From Terriglobia bacterium (lineage in GTDB: Bacteria; Acidobacteriota; Terriglobia; Terriglobales; Acidobacteriaceae), in contig JAIQFC010000008.1 of NCBI GenBank assembly GCA_020073465.1, positions 62,001 to 126,000 on the forward strand: a DNA stretch of 64,000 nucleotides, written 5' to 3'. The notes below the pieces were generated by a model, which ran no database searches, was not told the origin of the DNA, and worked only from the letters and a program-made list of their open reading frames with translations. The position numbers and the translations under genes were made by a program. Positions 32,899 through 40,594 of the stretch are shown in pieces; position 1 is the stretch's first letter, and each line of letters starts with the position of its first letter.

Positions 32899-33603
32899 GT
32901 GAACAGCACACGGCGAACGCAAACATTCATCGGAGCCATGGTCCTGGCAGCGGCGGCAAGCACAGGCTATGCCGGATTCCTGAGTCACAGTCTGCATCTG
33001 TACTACGGCCTGGGAGTGCTGGCGCTGGCGGCGGGAACTTCGCGGATGAAAGTAAAGCTGCCGGGAATTGACGGGAATATGTCGGTCAACCTGCCATTCC
33101 TGCTCACGGCGGTGGTCAGTCTGAGCACCGTGGAAGCGGTTGCGATCACCGGCATATGCACGGTGGTGCAGTGCTGGCCCCAGCGTGACGCGAGGTTTAA
33201 GCCGCAACAACTCCTGTTCAACCTCGCCATGATGGCCTTTGCGAGTTCCACGGCAAGCCTGGTGTTTCACTCCGCCTGGTTGCGCTCCACGGGATGGTCT
33301 TCCGCGGTAGCCGGGCTGATTCTGACCACAGCAGCTCTGTTCCTGGGTCAGACGGCTCCGGTCGCCACGGTGATCGGACTGAGTGAAGGGCGCAGCATCG
33401 CACACATCTGGTGGAACCTGGCGCAGCTCTCGTTTCCGTACTACGTGGTCAGTGCCGGGGTCACCTCACTGATGCAGAGTGTCAGCCATCGCATGGGCTG
33501 GGGAGTGGCGCTCGCGGTTTTTCCAGTCATGTACGCATCTATCGCTCCTACCGGCTGTACTTCGGCGGCATGGCTCAGACTTCGTCCACACCGCACCTGG
33601 TGA
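32899..33603 (+). CDS. Stand-alone membrane sensor domain, probably frameshifted at its end
   Basis: 234 residues as read. It is homologous to residues about 10-225 of the HD-GYP/GGDEF protein at 23657: KLPGIDGNMSVNLPF versus QLPGIDGTMSVNFLF, and LSFPYYVV versus WSFPYYLV. Six or more membrane helices; no enzymatic domain follows. After FPVMY (about 33535) the frame diverges into ASIAPTGCTSAAW. The +1 frame instead reads IYRSYRLYFGGMAQTSS to a stop at 33626, matching the paralogue's VYRSYRLYLGRLEAE. An indel near 33537-33542 is therefore likely (mutation or sequencing error). AAAGGAGGAGATC is a strong ribosome-binding site. The gene may be cotranscribed with the S8 protease. Confidence 0.75.
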   Translation: MNSTRRTQTFIGAMVLAAAASTGYAGFLSHSLHLYYGLGVLALAAGTSRMKVKLPGIDGNMSVNLPFLLTAVVSLSTVEAVAITGICTVVQCWPQRDARFKPQQLLFNLAMMAFASSTASLVFHSAWLRSTGWSSAVAGLILTTAALFLGQTAPVATVIGLSEGRSIAHIWWNLAQLSFPYYVVSAGVTSLMQSVSHRMGWGVALAVFPVMYASIAPTGCTSAAWLRLRPHRTW

Positions 33604-33647
33604 GGGCGGCGAGCGCGGGTCGCTAAGTCCTACCTGGGCTGCACTCT

Positions 33648-33674
33648 GGCAGGCACCTCTGAACGGTGCCTGCC
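33648..33674 (+). terminator. Strong hairpin downstream of the S8 protease pair
   Basis: GGCAGGCACC-TCTGAAC-GGTGCCTGCC, a perfect 10-bp stem with 7-base loop, 22 bp after the restored stop of the membrane gene. No T-tract follows, so it may be a Rho-assisted end or an RNA-stabilising structure. Confidence 0.45.
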
Positions 33675-33848
33675 GGCGCGGCCCAAACATCTCCAGCACA
33701 AAGCGTCGTTCCTCTTCCGTCGGTCCTAAACATCCGAATTTGACCACCAAGGACACAAAGGAATGCGAAAGAAACCTTTAGGGTTTACCCTTTGTGTGAC
33801 TTCGTGCCATTTGCGACTGATGAACCTGTGACGTTACCAGGCCCGTGG

Positions 33849-33980
33849 GGTAGTGGCTCAGGTTGGGCCTGACTGAGGTGGGGTGCACGCGAGATCCCAC
33901 ACTTCGCCTGAAGAACGGCTCCGGTCGGGATGACGCCAATAGAAGTTGTTAGGCGTCAAACTCCAAATTGAGCCGCTACC
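33849..33980. mobile_element. MITE-like element, third, diverged copy
   Basis: GGTAGTGGCTCAGGTTGG (33849-33866) and CCAAATTGAGCCGCTACC (33963-33980) are inverted with 15 of 18 matches. The unit is 132 bp. The inside carries a family 3 core (33889-33937: GCGAGATCCCACAC ... GGTCGGGATGACGCC). Confidence 0.65.
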
Positions 33981-34035
33981 AAGCCGTGGAATCGCTTTGA
34001 CAAAAACGGCAGCGTCCGGTTAAATGGGGCGGTTG

Positions 34036-34063
34036 TCGTTAACGGTAACGAAAACGTTTACCC
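34036..34063. promoter_or_regulatory. Candidate LacI-type operator upstream of the L-arabinose-type operon
   Basis: CGTTAACG (34037-34044, perfect palindrome) is followed by GGTAACGAAAACGTTTACC (34044-34062), with alternating AACG/CGTT half-sites. It lies 26-50 bp before the araD ATG. LacI-family sugar regulators bind such CG-centred palindromes. No regulator gene is present in the window. Confidence 0.45.
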
Positions 34064-34087
34064 GCCGGGGAGCATCCGACTTCCACT

Positions 34088-34789
34088 ATGTTGCTGAAGA
34101 CACTGCGCGAAGAGGTGCTCGAGGCCAACCTTGAACTGGTGCGCCGCGGCCTGGTCCTCTATACCTTCGGCAATGCCAGCGGGATCGATCGCAAGGACGG
34201 GTTGGTCGCCATCAAACCCAGCGGCGTCGCCTATGAGGAGCTCACCCCGGAGCACATCGTCATCTCCGACCTGAATGGGAAGATCGTCGACGGCAAGCTT
34301 CGGCCTTCTTCGGATCTGGCGACGCACCTGGAGCTGTACAAGCACTTTCCGAACATCGGTGGCGTGGCACACACGCATTCCGAATTTGCCACCGCCTGGG
34401 CGCAGGCCGAGAAGCCAATCCCCTGCTTCGGCACAACCCATGCGGATTATTTCCACGGACCGGTTCCCGTCACTCCCCGGCTCAGCCCAGCAGAAATTGC
34501 GGGCGATTATGAGCAGGTGACGGGAGCAGTCATCTGCCGGACGTTTTCCGGGATCGATCCCGACGCCATTCCCGCCGTGCTGGTGGCGGGGCATGCCCCA
34601 TTCTGCTGGGGACGCACGGTGGCGGAAGCCGCCCACAACGCGGTCATACTTGAGTATGTAGCGCGGATGGCTATGCATACGCTTACAATCAGTGCCGAGT
34701 CCCGGCCGCTCGGGCGCGAATTGCATGACAAGCATTTTCTGCGCAAGCACGGCCGCAATGCCTATTACGGACAGGTCAAAAGCCAATGA
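34088..34789 (+). CDS. araD: L-ribulose-5-phosphate 4-epimerase
   Basis: A 233-residue class II aldolase/epimerase fold protein. It carries the AraD hallmarks: GNASGIDRKDGLVAIKPSGV, then SSDLATHLELY, metal-binding HTHSEFATAWAQ, GTTHADYFHGPVPVT, VLVAGHAPFCWG, and the C-terminal KHFLRKHGRNAYYGQ that separates AraD from fuculose aldolases. It interconverts L-ribulose-5-phosphate and D-xylulose-5-phosphate, delivering L-arabinose carbon to the pentose phosphate pathway. It is the first gene of the operon and overlaps the symporter by 4 bp (ATGA). Confidence 0.93.
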   Translation: MLLKTLREEVLEANLELVRRGLVLYTFGNASGIDRKDGLVAIKPSGVAYEELTPEHIVISDLNGKIVDGKLRPSSDLATHLELYKHFPNIGGVAHTHSEFATAWAQAEKPIPCFGTTHADYFHGPVPVTPRLSPAEIAGDYEQVTGAVICRTFSGIDPDAIPAVLVAGHAPFCWGRTVAEAAHNAVILEYVARMAMHTLTISAESRPLGRELHDKHFLRKHGRNAYYGQVKSQ

Positions 34790-36489
34790 ATCCTGCTCTG
34801 CTGGTATTGAGTTCTTCGACCCTGGTTCACCTCTCGCCCGTCGATCTGGTCATCATCGTCTTCTACTTCGTGCTGGTGCTGGCAATCGGGCTGTACCTGA
34901 AAGGCCGCGCCAACACGAGTGAAGACTTCTTCCTGGCGGGACGCGAAATGACGGCATGGATCGCCGGCTTGAGCTTCCTGTCAGCGAACCTGGGATCGCT
35001 CGAACTGATGGGTTGGGCCGCATCGTCTTATCAATACGGGATTCTGGCGGCGCACTGGTACTGGATTGGCGCCATTCCGGCCATGGTGTTCCTCGGGCTG
35101 GTGATGATGCCGTTCTACTACATCTCGAAGACCCACTCTGTGCCGGGCTACCTGAAACTGCGTTTCGGCGAGCCCAGCCGCACCCTGTCCTCGATCTCGT
35201 TCGCGTTCATGACCGTGCTGATGAGCGGGATCAATATGTACTCGATGGCGCTGGTGATGAAGGTCATCCTCGGCTGGGACATTCATTTCAGCATCTGGGT
35301 CTCATCGATTACGGTGGCGATTTACGTGGCTCTGGGGGGCCTGCGTTCGGCGATCTTCAATGAAGTACTGCAGTTCGTGCTGATCTGGGCGGGCGCTCTG
35401 CTGGTTCCGATCCTGGGGTTGGTGGAAGCGGGAGGCCCAGCGGGATTGCGGGCCCGCGTCATCCAGAATGCGGGTGAGGCTTACACGCATATGTGGGGCA
35501 CAATGGGATCGCCGGACGCGAATCCGATGGGGATTCACTGGACCGGGATCGTGTTCGGCCTGGGCGCAGTGATCTCGATGGGCTACTGGACGACCGATTT
35601 TCTGGTGGTGCAGCGGGTGCTCTCGGCACACAACCTGCGCGCCGCGAAGCTGGCCCCGATTATTGGCGCCGCCTTCAAAATGTGCGTTCCCTTCATCGTG
35701 ATCCTTCCCGGCCTGCTGGGATGGGCCGTTCTGCCCTTCAAACTCACGGGCGAAGACGTAGCCGTGGCGACCGGGGGACACAGCTACAACGAAGTACTGC
35801 CCCTGATGCTGGCCAGGTATTGCGGGCCGGGTCTGCTCGGCCTGGGCGTGACTGCGCTGATTGCCGGATTCATGTCGGGCATGGCGGGCAATGTAAGCGC
35901 GTTTGCCACCGTCTGGACGTATGACATCTATGGTGCCTTGATCCACAAGAACGCCAGCGATAAACAATACGTGAACATGGGCCGCTGGTGCACGATTGTG
36001 GGCGTGATTATCAGTATTGGCACGGCCTACCTGGTGATGCACTTCAAGAGCATCATGGACTACGTGCAGGCATTGTTCAGCTTCTTCATTGCCCCGTTGT
36101 TCGGCACAGTACTGCTAGGGATGTTGTGGAAGCGCGCCACCAAGGCCGGCGGATTCTTCGGATTGCTGGCAGGTACGCTTTCCTCGATCGGGATGTGGGC
36201 CTGGGTCAAAGTGGATCCTTCCGCGCTCCGCTACATCGCGATGTCGCCACATGCGAAGGATATGGCGGAAAATATGTACCGCGCGCTGTGGTCGTGCCTG
36301 GTTTGTGTGCTGGTAACGGTCGTGGTCAGTCTGCTGACCAAGCCGCAGCCGGTCGAGGAGTTGAAGGGCCTGGTGTACGGCGCGACTGAAATTCCGCATG
36401 AAGAGCATGTCTCGTTGCTCCACCGGCCTGCGTTCTGGGCAGCGGTGGTGGTGGTGATATTCGTGATCCTGCAGATCATCTTCTGGTAA
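34786..36489 (+). CDS. Sodium/solute symporter (SSS, SGLT-like sugar transporter)
   Basis: 567 residues, about 14 membrane helices. EDFFLAGREMTAWIAGLSFLSANLGSLELMGWAASSYQYG is the SSS N-terminal signature including Na+-site residues. VPGYLKLRFGEPSRTLSS and GGLRSAIFNEVLQFVLIWAGAL follow in family order. The position between araD and a sugar isomerase strongly suggests uptake of L-arabinose or a related pentose/deoxyhexose with Na+. Translation is coupled to araD. Confidence 0.92.
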   Translation: MNPALLVLSSSTLVHLSPVDLVIIVFYFVLVLAIGLYLKGRANTSEDFFLAGREMTAWIAGLSFLSANLGSLELMGWAASSYQYGILAAHWYWIGAIPAMVFLGLVMMPFYYISKTHSVPGYLKLRFGEPSRTLSSISFAFMTVLMSGINMYSMALVMKVILGWDIHFSIWVSSITVAIYVALGGLRSAIFNEVLQFVLIWAGALLVPILGLVEAGGPAGLRARVIQNAGEAYTHMWGTMGSPDANPMGIHWTGIVFGLGAVISMGYWTTDFLVVQRVLSAHNLRAAKLAPIIGAAFKMCVPFIVILPGLLGWAVLPFKLTGEDVAVATGGHSYNEVLPLMLARYCGPGLLGLGVTALIAGFMSGMAGNVSAFATVWTYDIYGALIHKNASDKQYVNMGRWCTIVGVIISIGTAYLVMHFKSIMDYVQALFSFFIAPLFGTVLLGMLWKRATKAGGFFGLLAGTLSSIGMWAWVKVDPSALRYIAMSPHAKDMAENMYRALWSCLVCVLVTVVVSLLTKPQPVEELKGLVYGATEIPHEEHVSLLHRPAFWAAVVVVIFVILQIIFW

Positions 36490-36499
36490 GGCGGGCGAA

Positions 36500-36751
36500 A
36501 TGACTCCAACTACGGCGCATGTCGAAGGTTCGATTTCCATCTGGTTCTTCATCGGCATTTCGTTGCTGGTGAACGGCCTCATTATCGTGGGCGCGGGCGT
36601 GTATGAACTGTTTCAGCCTCCGCCCGCGGAAGTGCGGGTCGTGCTCTTTCAATTTCATGCAAGCGTGTGGTGGGGAGCCTTGCTGGCGGTTCTGGGAGCG
36701 TTCTACTGCTGGCATTTTGCTCCGTCGCGGGGAAGCGGAGAGGGGGCCTAG
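36500..36751 (+). CDS. Small two-helix membrane protein of the sugar operon
   Basis: 83 residues with two membrane helices (ISIWFFIGISLLVNGLIIVGAGVYELF and VWWGALLAVLGAFYCWHF) joined by a short loop. It starts 10 bp after the symporter stop with GGCGGGCG upstream, and ends 27 bp before the isomerase. No known function. A possible accessory subunit or stabiliser of the symporter, inferred only from position and topology. Confidence 0.75.
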   Translation: MTPTTAHVEGSISIWFFIGISLLVNGLIIVGAGVYELFQPPPAEVRVVLFQFHASVWWGALLAVLGAFYCWHFAPSRGSGEGA

Positions 36752-36778
36752 GCATGGGGACTTCGGTTGGGAGAGTGT

Positions 36779-38194
36779 ATGTCGAATAAGAAGATGACGA
36801 TGGGCGTCATCGTTGGGAACCGGGGATTCTTCCCGGACCAACTGGCGAAGGTGGGACGCGAAGAAATCATCCAGGCATTGGCCAAAGCCGGCATGGATTC
36901 AGTAGTGCTTGGTCCCGAGGAAAGCAAGCACGGGGCGGTCGAGACGCACGAGGAGGCGAAGCGGTGCGCGGCGCTGTTCCAGAAGAATCGCGAGCGTCTC
37001 GATGGCGTGGTGGTTACGCTGCCCAACTTCGGGGATGAACGAGCGATTGCGGACACGCTGCGACTGGCGAGACTCGATGTCCCGGTGCTGGTGCAAGCGA
37101 CCCCCGACGACGCCAAAAAAATGACGATCGCCTTCCGCCGCGACAGTTTTTGCGGAAAGATGTCGGCGTGCAACAACCTGCGGCAGTTCGGCATTCCCTA
37201 TTCCCTCACACGGCTTCATACTGTCAGTCCCGATTCGGAAGATTTCCAGAAAGATCTCGCCTGGTTTGGAGCCACTTGTCGCGTGGCCAACGGGATGCGC
37301 AACCTGCGGGTGGGCAGTATCGGTGCGCGGCCGACGGCATTCAACACCGTGCGCTACAGCGAGAAACTGCTCGAAGCCCACGGAATTTCTACGGAGACTC
37401 TCGACCTGTCGGAGGTGTTCGGCCGCATTGCCAGGTTAAAAGACGATCACGCCGGAGTGCAGGGCAAGCTGGCCGAGATTCGCAAGTACGTGACCACGAG
37501 CGGAGTCCCCGACGCAGCCCTGCTCAAAATGGCGAAGCTCGGATACGTGATCGACGACTGGATGAAGAAAACCGACGTGAAGGTGAGCGCGGTGCAGTGC
37601 TGGACGTCGATGGAAGAGTACTTCGGCGTGGTTCCCTGCACCATCATGAGCATGATGAGCAATAATCTGCTGCCGGCGGCCTGCGAGGTCGACGTTTGCG
37701 GTACGCTCAGCATGTACGCGCTGGCGCTGGCCTCAGAGACGCCGAGCGCGCTCCTCGACTGGAACAACAATTACGGGGACGATCCCGATAAGGCGGTCTG
37801 CTTCCATTGCAGCAATCTGCCCAAGCACTTCTTCCAGGACGTGCGGATGGATTTCCAGGAAATCATCGCGGGCACCGTGGGCAAGGAGAACACGTTCGGC
37901 ACGGTCGTAGGCCGCGTGAAGTCCGGTGCGATGAGCTTTGCGCGGTTCTCCACCGACGATACGGCGGGCGTGATTCGCGGCTACGTCGGGGAAGGGGCGT
38001 TCACCAACGATTCTCTGAACACGTTTGGGGGAGTGGGCGTGGTGCAGATTCCCCAACTGCAGAAGCTGCTGCACTACATTTGCGAAAATGGATTTGAACA
38101 TCACGTGGCGGCGAATCTCTCCACGACTGCCGCGGCGGTTCATGAAGCTGCAGTCCGCTACCTGGGCTGGCAGATGCACTGGCACCGGAATTGA
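36779..38194 (+). CDS. L-fucose/L-arabinose isomerase family protein
   Basis: A 471-residue aldose-ketose isomerase of the FucI/AraA fold. MTMGVIVGNRGFFPDQLAKVGREEI is the N-terminal domain. GVVVTLPNFGDERAIADTLRL and AFRRDSFCGKMSACNNLRQFGIPYSLTRLHTV follow. The C-terminal half carries the metal-binding regions QCWTSMEEYFGVVPCTIMSMMSNN and ACEVDVCGTLSMYAL. With AraD in the operon, conversion of L-arabinose to L-ribulose is most likely, though L-fucose/D-arabinose activity cannot be excluded. No ribulokinase gene lies between these genes, which the pathway requires. ATG 36779 follows GGGAGAG. Confidence 0.88.
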   Translation: MSNKKMTMGVIVGNRGFFPDQLAKVGREEIIQALAKAGMDSVVLGPEESKHGAVETHEEAKRCAALFQKNRERLDGVVVTLPNFGDERAIADTLRLARLDVPVLVQATPDDAKKMTIAFRRDSFCGKMSACNNLRQFGIPYSLTRLHTVSPDSEDFQKDLAWFGATCRVANGMRNLRVGSIGARPTAFNTVRYSEKLLEAHGISTETLDLSEVFGRIARLKDDHAGVQGKLAEIRKYVTTSGVPDAALLKMAKLGYVIDDWMKKTDVKVSAVQCWTSMEEYFGVVPCTIMSMMSNNLLPAACEVDVCGTLSMYALALASETPSALLDWNNNYGDDPDKAVCFHCSNLPKHFFQDVRMDFQEIIAGTVGKENTFGTVVGRVKSGAMSFARFSTDDTAGVIRGYVGEGAFTNDSLNTFGGVGVVQIPQLQKLLHYICENGFEHHVAANLSTTAAAVHEAAVRYLGWQMHWHRN

Positions 38195-38280
38195 GGGTCG
38201 CGTCAACCTAGGGGCACAAGCCAAATCAATGTGGAATCGCAGCGCTGAAGTGCTGCGACATGCAAGTGAGAGCAAGGACA

Positions 38281-38308
38281 AAGCCGCCCGGCAAGAGGGT
38301 GGCTTTTC
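38281..38308 (+). terminator. Rho-independent terminator of the sugar operon
   Basis: AAAGCCGCCC-GGCAAGA-GGGTGGCTTTT: 10-bp stem (one G-U), 7-base loop and a T run, 87 bp after the isomerase stop. Confidence 0.75.
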
Positions 38309-38372
38309 GCCTAGAGGTTGGCAATCAGTAGCTCTCTCAAGATACTAGAAGCTGCGGGCCGGTTATGTAACT

Positions 38373-38449
38373 TGGAGGCCCCGGGCGGAGTCGAACCGCC
38401 GACCAACGGTTTAGGAAACCGCTGCTCTATCCAACTGAGCTACGGGGCC
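38373..38449 (-). tRNA. tRNA-Arg (anticodon CCT)
   Basis: Cloverleaf on the minus strand: acceptor GGCCCCG/CGGGGCC, D-arm GCTC-AGTTGGATA-GAGC, anticodon arm GCGGT-TTCCTAA-ACCGT, variable TGGTC, T-arm GGCGG-TTCGACT-CCGCC, discriminator T. CCT in the loop centre decodes AGG (Arg). The CCA end is encoded in the DNA (38373-38375). 77 nt including CCA. Confidence 0.97.
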
Positions 38450-38562
38450 AATGCGGCGTGACCTCATTATCGCACGCTGGTTTACCGAGGCAGGCACGGC
38501 GCGAGAGCCGGGTTCGAGCGTGCTGAGGCTGTCCCGAAGGCAGGATGGACAAGGATCAAAAC

Positions 38563-39006
38563 TCAGGTCACGCGGAGAATCATGACCTCTGTGGCTTTGA
38601 TGAGGGCAGCTGCGGACTGGCCAGCCTTGAGCTGCATTTCGCGCGCTGATCTGGACGTTATGATCGAGATGATCTGCTGATTTCCAATGGAAAGAATAAC
38701 CTCCGCCATGAGACCGCTGATGCGAACTGCCTCGATTCGTCCGACGAGCTGATTCCGCCCGCTGACGCGGCGGATTACCTCCCTGCGTTCGTGCTCGGTT
38801 CTGCCGCGCGTTCTAAAGAGCAGCCGGTCCACTTCGTTTTGTGGAATGCGGTGATGGCCTCCGGCGGTCGGGATACTGCGAATCTTTTTCTTGTAGATCC
38901 ACTGCTTGATGGTGGGAAAGCTGATCCCCAGTTGTAAAGCCGCGTCACGAACTCCCAGCAGCTCTTCCGTCTTCGACTTGCGTCCGGATTTGTTGTTCCT
39001 TTGCAT
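38563..39006 (-). CDS. MerR/excisionase-type HTH regulator with TOBE domain
   Basis: 147 residues. The N-terminal DNA-binding domain (about 15-60: LGVRDAALQLGISFPTIKQWIYKKKIRSIPTAGGHHRI) resembles MerR/excisionase winged helices. The C-terminal TOBE domain (about 83-146: SGRNQLVGRIEAVRISGLMAEVILSIG ... SAREMQLKAGQSAAALIKATEVMIL) is the module that binds molybdate/tungstate in ModE and Mop proteins. It is a likely oxyanion- or anion-responsive repressor of the divergent outer-membrane gene. No modABC genes are present here. Confidence 0.85.
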   Translation of the reverse strand: MQRNNKSGRKSKTEELLGVRDAALQLGISFPTIKQWIYKKKIRSIPTAGGHHRIPQNEVDRLLFRTRGRTEHERREVIRRVSGRNQLVGRIEAVRISGLMAEVILSIGNQQIISIITSRSAREMQLKAGQSAAALIKATEVMILRVT

Positions 39007-39100
39007 TGGGACGAAATCGTACAGTCAACCCATGATGCGGTCAACCAGCCGGGGTCGACGCCGGCCAGCCTGTAAAGCGTCTTCGATCGCATATAACTGT

Positions 39101-39137
39101 ATTGTTTTTGACAATGCAAGTGTATTTACTGTACATT
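39101..39137 (+). promoter_or_regulatory. Promoter with overlapping palindrome for the outer-membrane gene
   Basis: TTGACA (39108-39113), 18-bp spacer, TACATT (39132-39137). The palindrome ATTGT-TTTTG-ACAAT (39101-39115) overlaps the -35, as expected for a repressor site. CATATAAC lies just upstream (39090-39097). Distance to the ATG is 39 bp. The HTH-TOBE regulator is the obvious candidate ligand. Confidence 0.6.
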
Positions 39138-39175
39138 TCTGACTCCTTGGTCCATTTACTGATCCCGGAGGCGGA

Positions 39176-40000
39176 ATGCGTACGGCTGGCTTATTCTTCG
39201 CAGTGGTTCTTTGTCTCTCACCAAAGTTGACGGCTGCCCAGGACGGCTATTTTGCCAACTGGTTTGCCCGCGTGGACAAGACCAAGGACGAAGAACCGCA
39301 CTGGGTCACGCCCCTGGCGACGACCACACCTCGTCTCGAAGAGGAATATCGCTACGATCAGCTCTGGCAGACAAACGCCAAGGGGATTACCACCTACAAC
39401 TATGACGGCGGCAAGGGGCTGGAATTGATTCCCTTCGAGAAGGTGGAAGTCATTTTCAATATCCCTCCGTATTTCGCGCACAATGATCCCGCGGCGCACG
39501 ATGGATTCGGCGATGTCGCGTTTCTGGTCAAGTACCGGTTGCTCTCGGAAAACGAGGACCATGGCAACTACATCCTCACGGCATTCCTGGGCTGGACCCT
39601 GCCCACCGGGGACCACAAGAACGGAGCGCTGCACGCGGTGATTACGCCGACGATCGCGTATGGCAAAGGCTTCGGCAATCTCGATCTGCAAGGCACGTTT
39701 GGGGTCGGGCTTCCGACGTCGGATACCGACGCGGCAGGAAGAAACTACGTCTGGAACAATGCTGTCCAATACCGCGTGTTCCGGAAGTTCTGGCCCGAGG
39801 TCGAGTTCAACTCAACGTTCTTTCAGGATGGTAAGAACGACGGCCAGAAGCAGACCTTCGTGACACCGGGACTCGTCATGGGTCGCTTCCGCCTGTGGGG
39901 AAGGGTCGGCTTTACGGTTGGCGGCGGATACCAGATCGCCGCTACCCACTTCCATAGCACGAACCACAACGCAATTCTGTCGGTACGTTTCCCGTTCTAG
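39176..40000 (+). CDS. Outer-membrane beta-barrel protein (phenol-degradation MetA-like/transporter family)
   Basis: 274 residues with signal peptide MRTAGLFFAVVLCLSPKLTAAQ. The mature protein alternates aromatic and polar residues and ends in Phe (ILSVRFPF), as in outer-membrane barrels. TAFLGWTLPTGDHKNGALHAVITPTIAYGKGFGNLDLQGTFGVGLPTSD matches the look of the MetA-pathway/DUF transporter-like family. It possibly forms a channel for an anion or aromatic compound. GGAGGCGG precedes ATG 39176. It is divergent from the TOBE regulator. Confidence 0.75.
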   Translation: MRTAGLFFAVVLCLSPKLTAAQDGYFANWFARVDKTKDEEPHWVTPLATTTPRLEEEYRYDQLWQTNAKGITTYNYDGGKGLELIPFEKVEVIFNIPPYFAHNDPAAHDGFGDVAFLVKYRLLSENEDHGNYILTAFLGWTLPTGDHKNGALHAVITPTIAYGKGFGNLDLQGTFGVGLPTSDTDAAGRNYVWNNAVQYRVFRKFWPEVEFNSTFFQDGKNDGQKQTFVTPGLVMGRFRLWGRVGFTVGGGYQIAATHFHSTNHNAILSVRFPF

Positions 40001-40024
40001 CGAAAACTTGCATCCAAGCGAGAG

Positions 40025-40058
40025 AGAAGGCATCTACCTATGTTGGCGCTCGCCTTCT
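40025..40058 (+). terminator. Possible hairpin terminator after the outer-membrane gene
   Basis: AGAAGGC (40025-40031) and GCCTTCT (40052-40058) pair 25 bp after the outer-membrane protein stop. The T run is very short, so this is weak. Confidence 0.3.
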
Positions 40059-40108
40059 TGTGGCGAAGGGGTTACCAACGTTCGGGTGTGTGTCGTTGTT
40101 TAAATTGC

Positions 40109-40114
40109 TATAAT
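40109..40114 (+). promoter_or_regulatory. Extended -10 promoter of the first RND efflux region
   Basis: TTGCTATAAT: an extended TG-N motif before TATAAT. There is no clear -35. Start of transcription near 40121 favours ATG 40137 for the small leader protein over an ATG at 40113. Confidence 0.45.
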
Positions 40115-40136
40115 GCTCACGAGGATAGCGTTGCAC

Positions 40137-40469
40137 ATGCGGTCGTCAGGGGATTACCGGCTCGGTCATCGCCAGCATCAGTTCTGGTGCCTGCTTGTGA
40201 TCGTCCTGGCCATTACTGCCTTGACCTGCAGTCTGGCAACGCGGACCTTCCCGGCGACGACTCCTCACGGAGTCAGTGCTCAGAGCGCTGATTCCCATGA
40301 CATGCGCCAGCACCTGGACCGTGACGCTGTTCGATGGGCGCCTCCTGTCCCGGTCTTCAGCATTCTGCAGGCCCCAAGGTTTTATCCACGTGTCGCCCCG
40401 GCGGGTCCGCCGCTGCCCAGCGTTCCCTTTGACGAGAGTCTTTCCAACCGTCCGCCTCCTTCCTGCTAG
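40137..40469 (+). CDS. Small membrane/exported protein preceding the RND operon
   Basis: 110 residues. Basic start (MRSSGDYRLGHRQHQFW), one hydrophobic segment (CLLVIVLAITALTCSLATRT), then a Pro/Ala-rich extracytoplasmic tail (APPVPVFSILQAPRFYPRVAPAGPPLP). No recognised family. GAGGATAGC lies upstream. The adaptor gene of the efflux pump begins 125 bp later, so it may be an accessory or leader protein of the pump. Moderate risk of being spurious. Confidence 0.45.
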   Translation: MRSSGDYRLGHRQHQFWCLLVIVLAITALTCSLATRTFPATTPHGVSAQSADSHDMRQHLDRDAVRWAPPVPVFSILQAPRFYPRVAPAGPPLPSVPFDESLSNRPPPSC

Positions 40470-40594
40470 TTCTCGTCCTTTTTTCCCCTAACCAGGATCA
40501 TGAACTCCACCTCGCGGTCTTGTGTTGAGTGCTCTGCTCCAGTCCGGGACTAGCGCAGGCGGAGACTAACGAAGGGTCGGACCAAAAAGGTTGA

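Larger units (their letters stand above)
33627..34087. other. Intergenic region with hairpin, repeats and araD control sites
   Basis: There is no gene in 461 bp. In order: a hairpin (33648-33674); an ACCACCAAGGACACAAAGG ... CCTTTGTGTG inverted pair (about 33740-33800); the MITE-like element (33849-33980); and the AACG/CGTT site before araD. Confidence 0.6.

Noticed and set aside
40001-40108. Riboswitch upstream of the first RND region
   Set aside because: Only a short hairpin and a promoter were seen; no aptamer consensus known to me is present.
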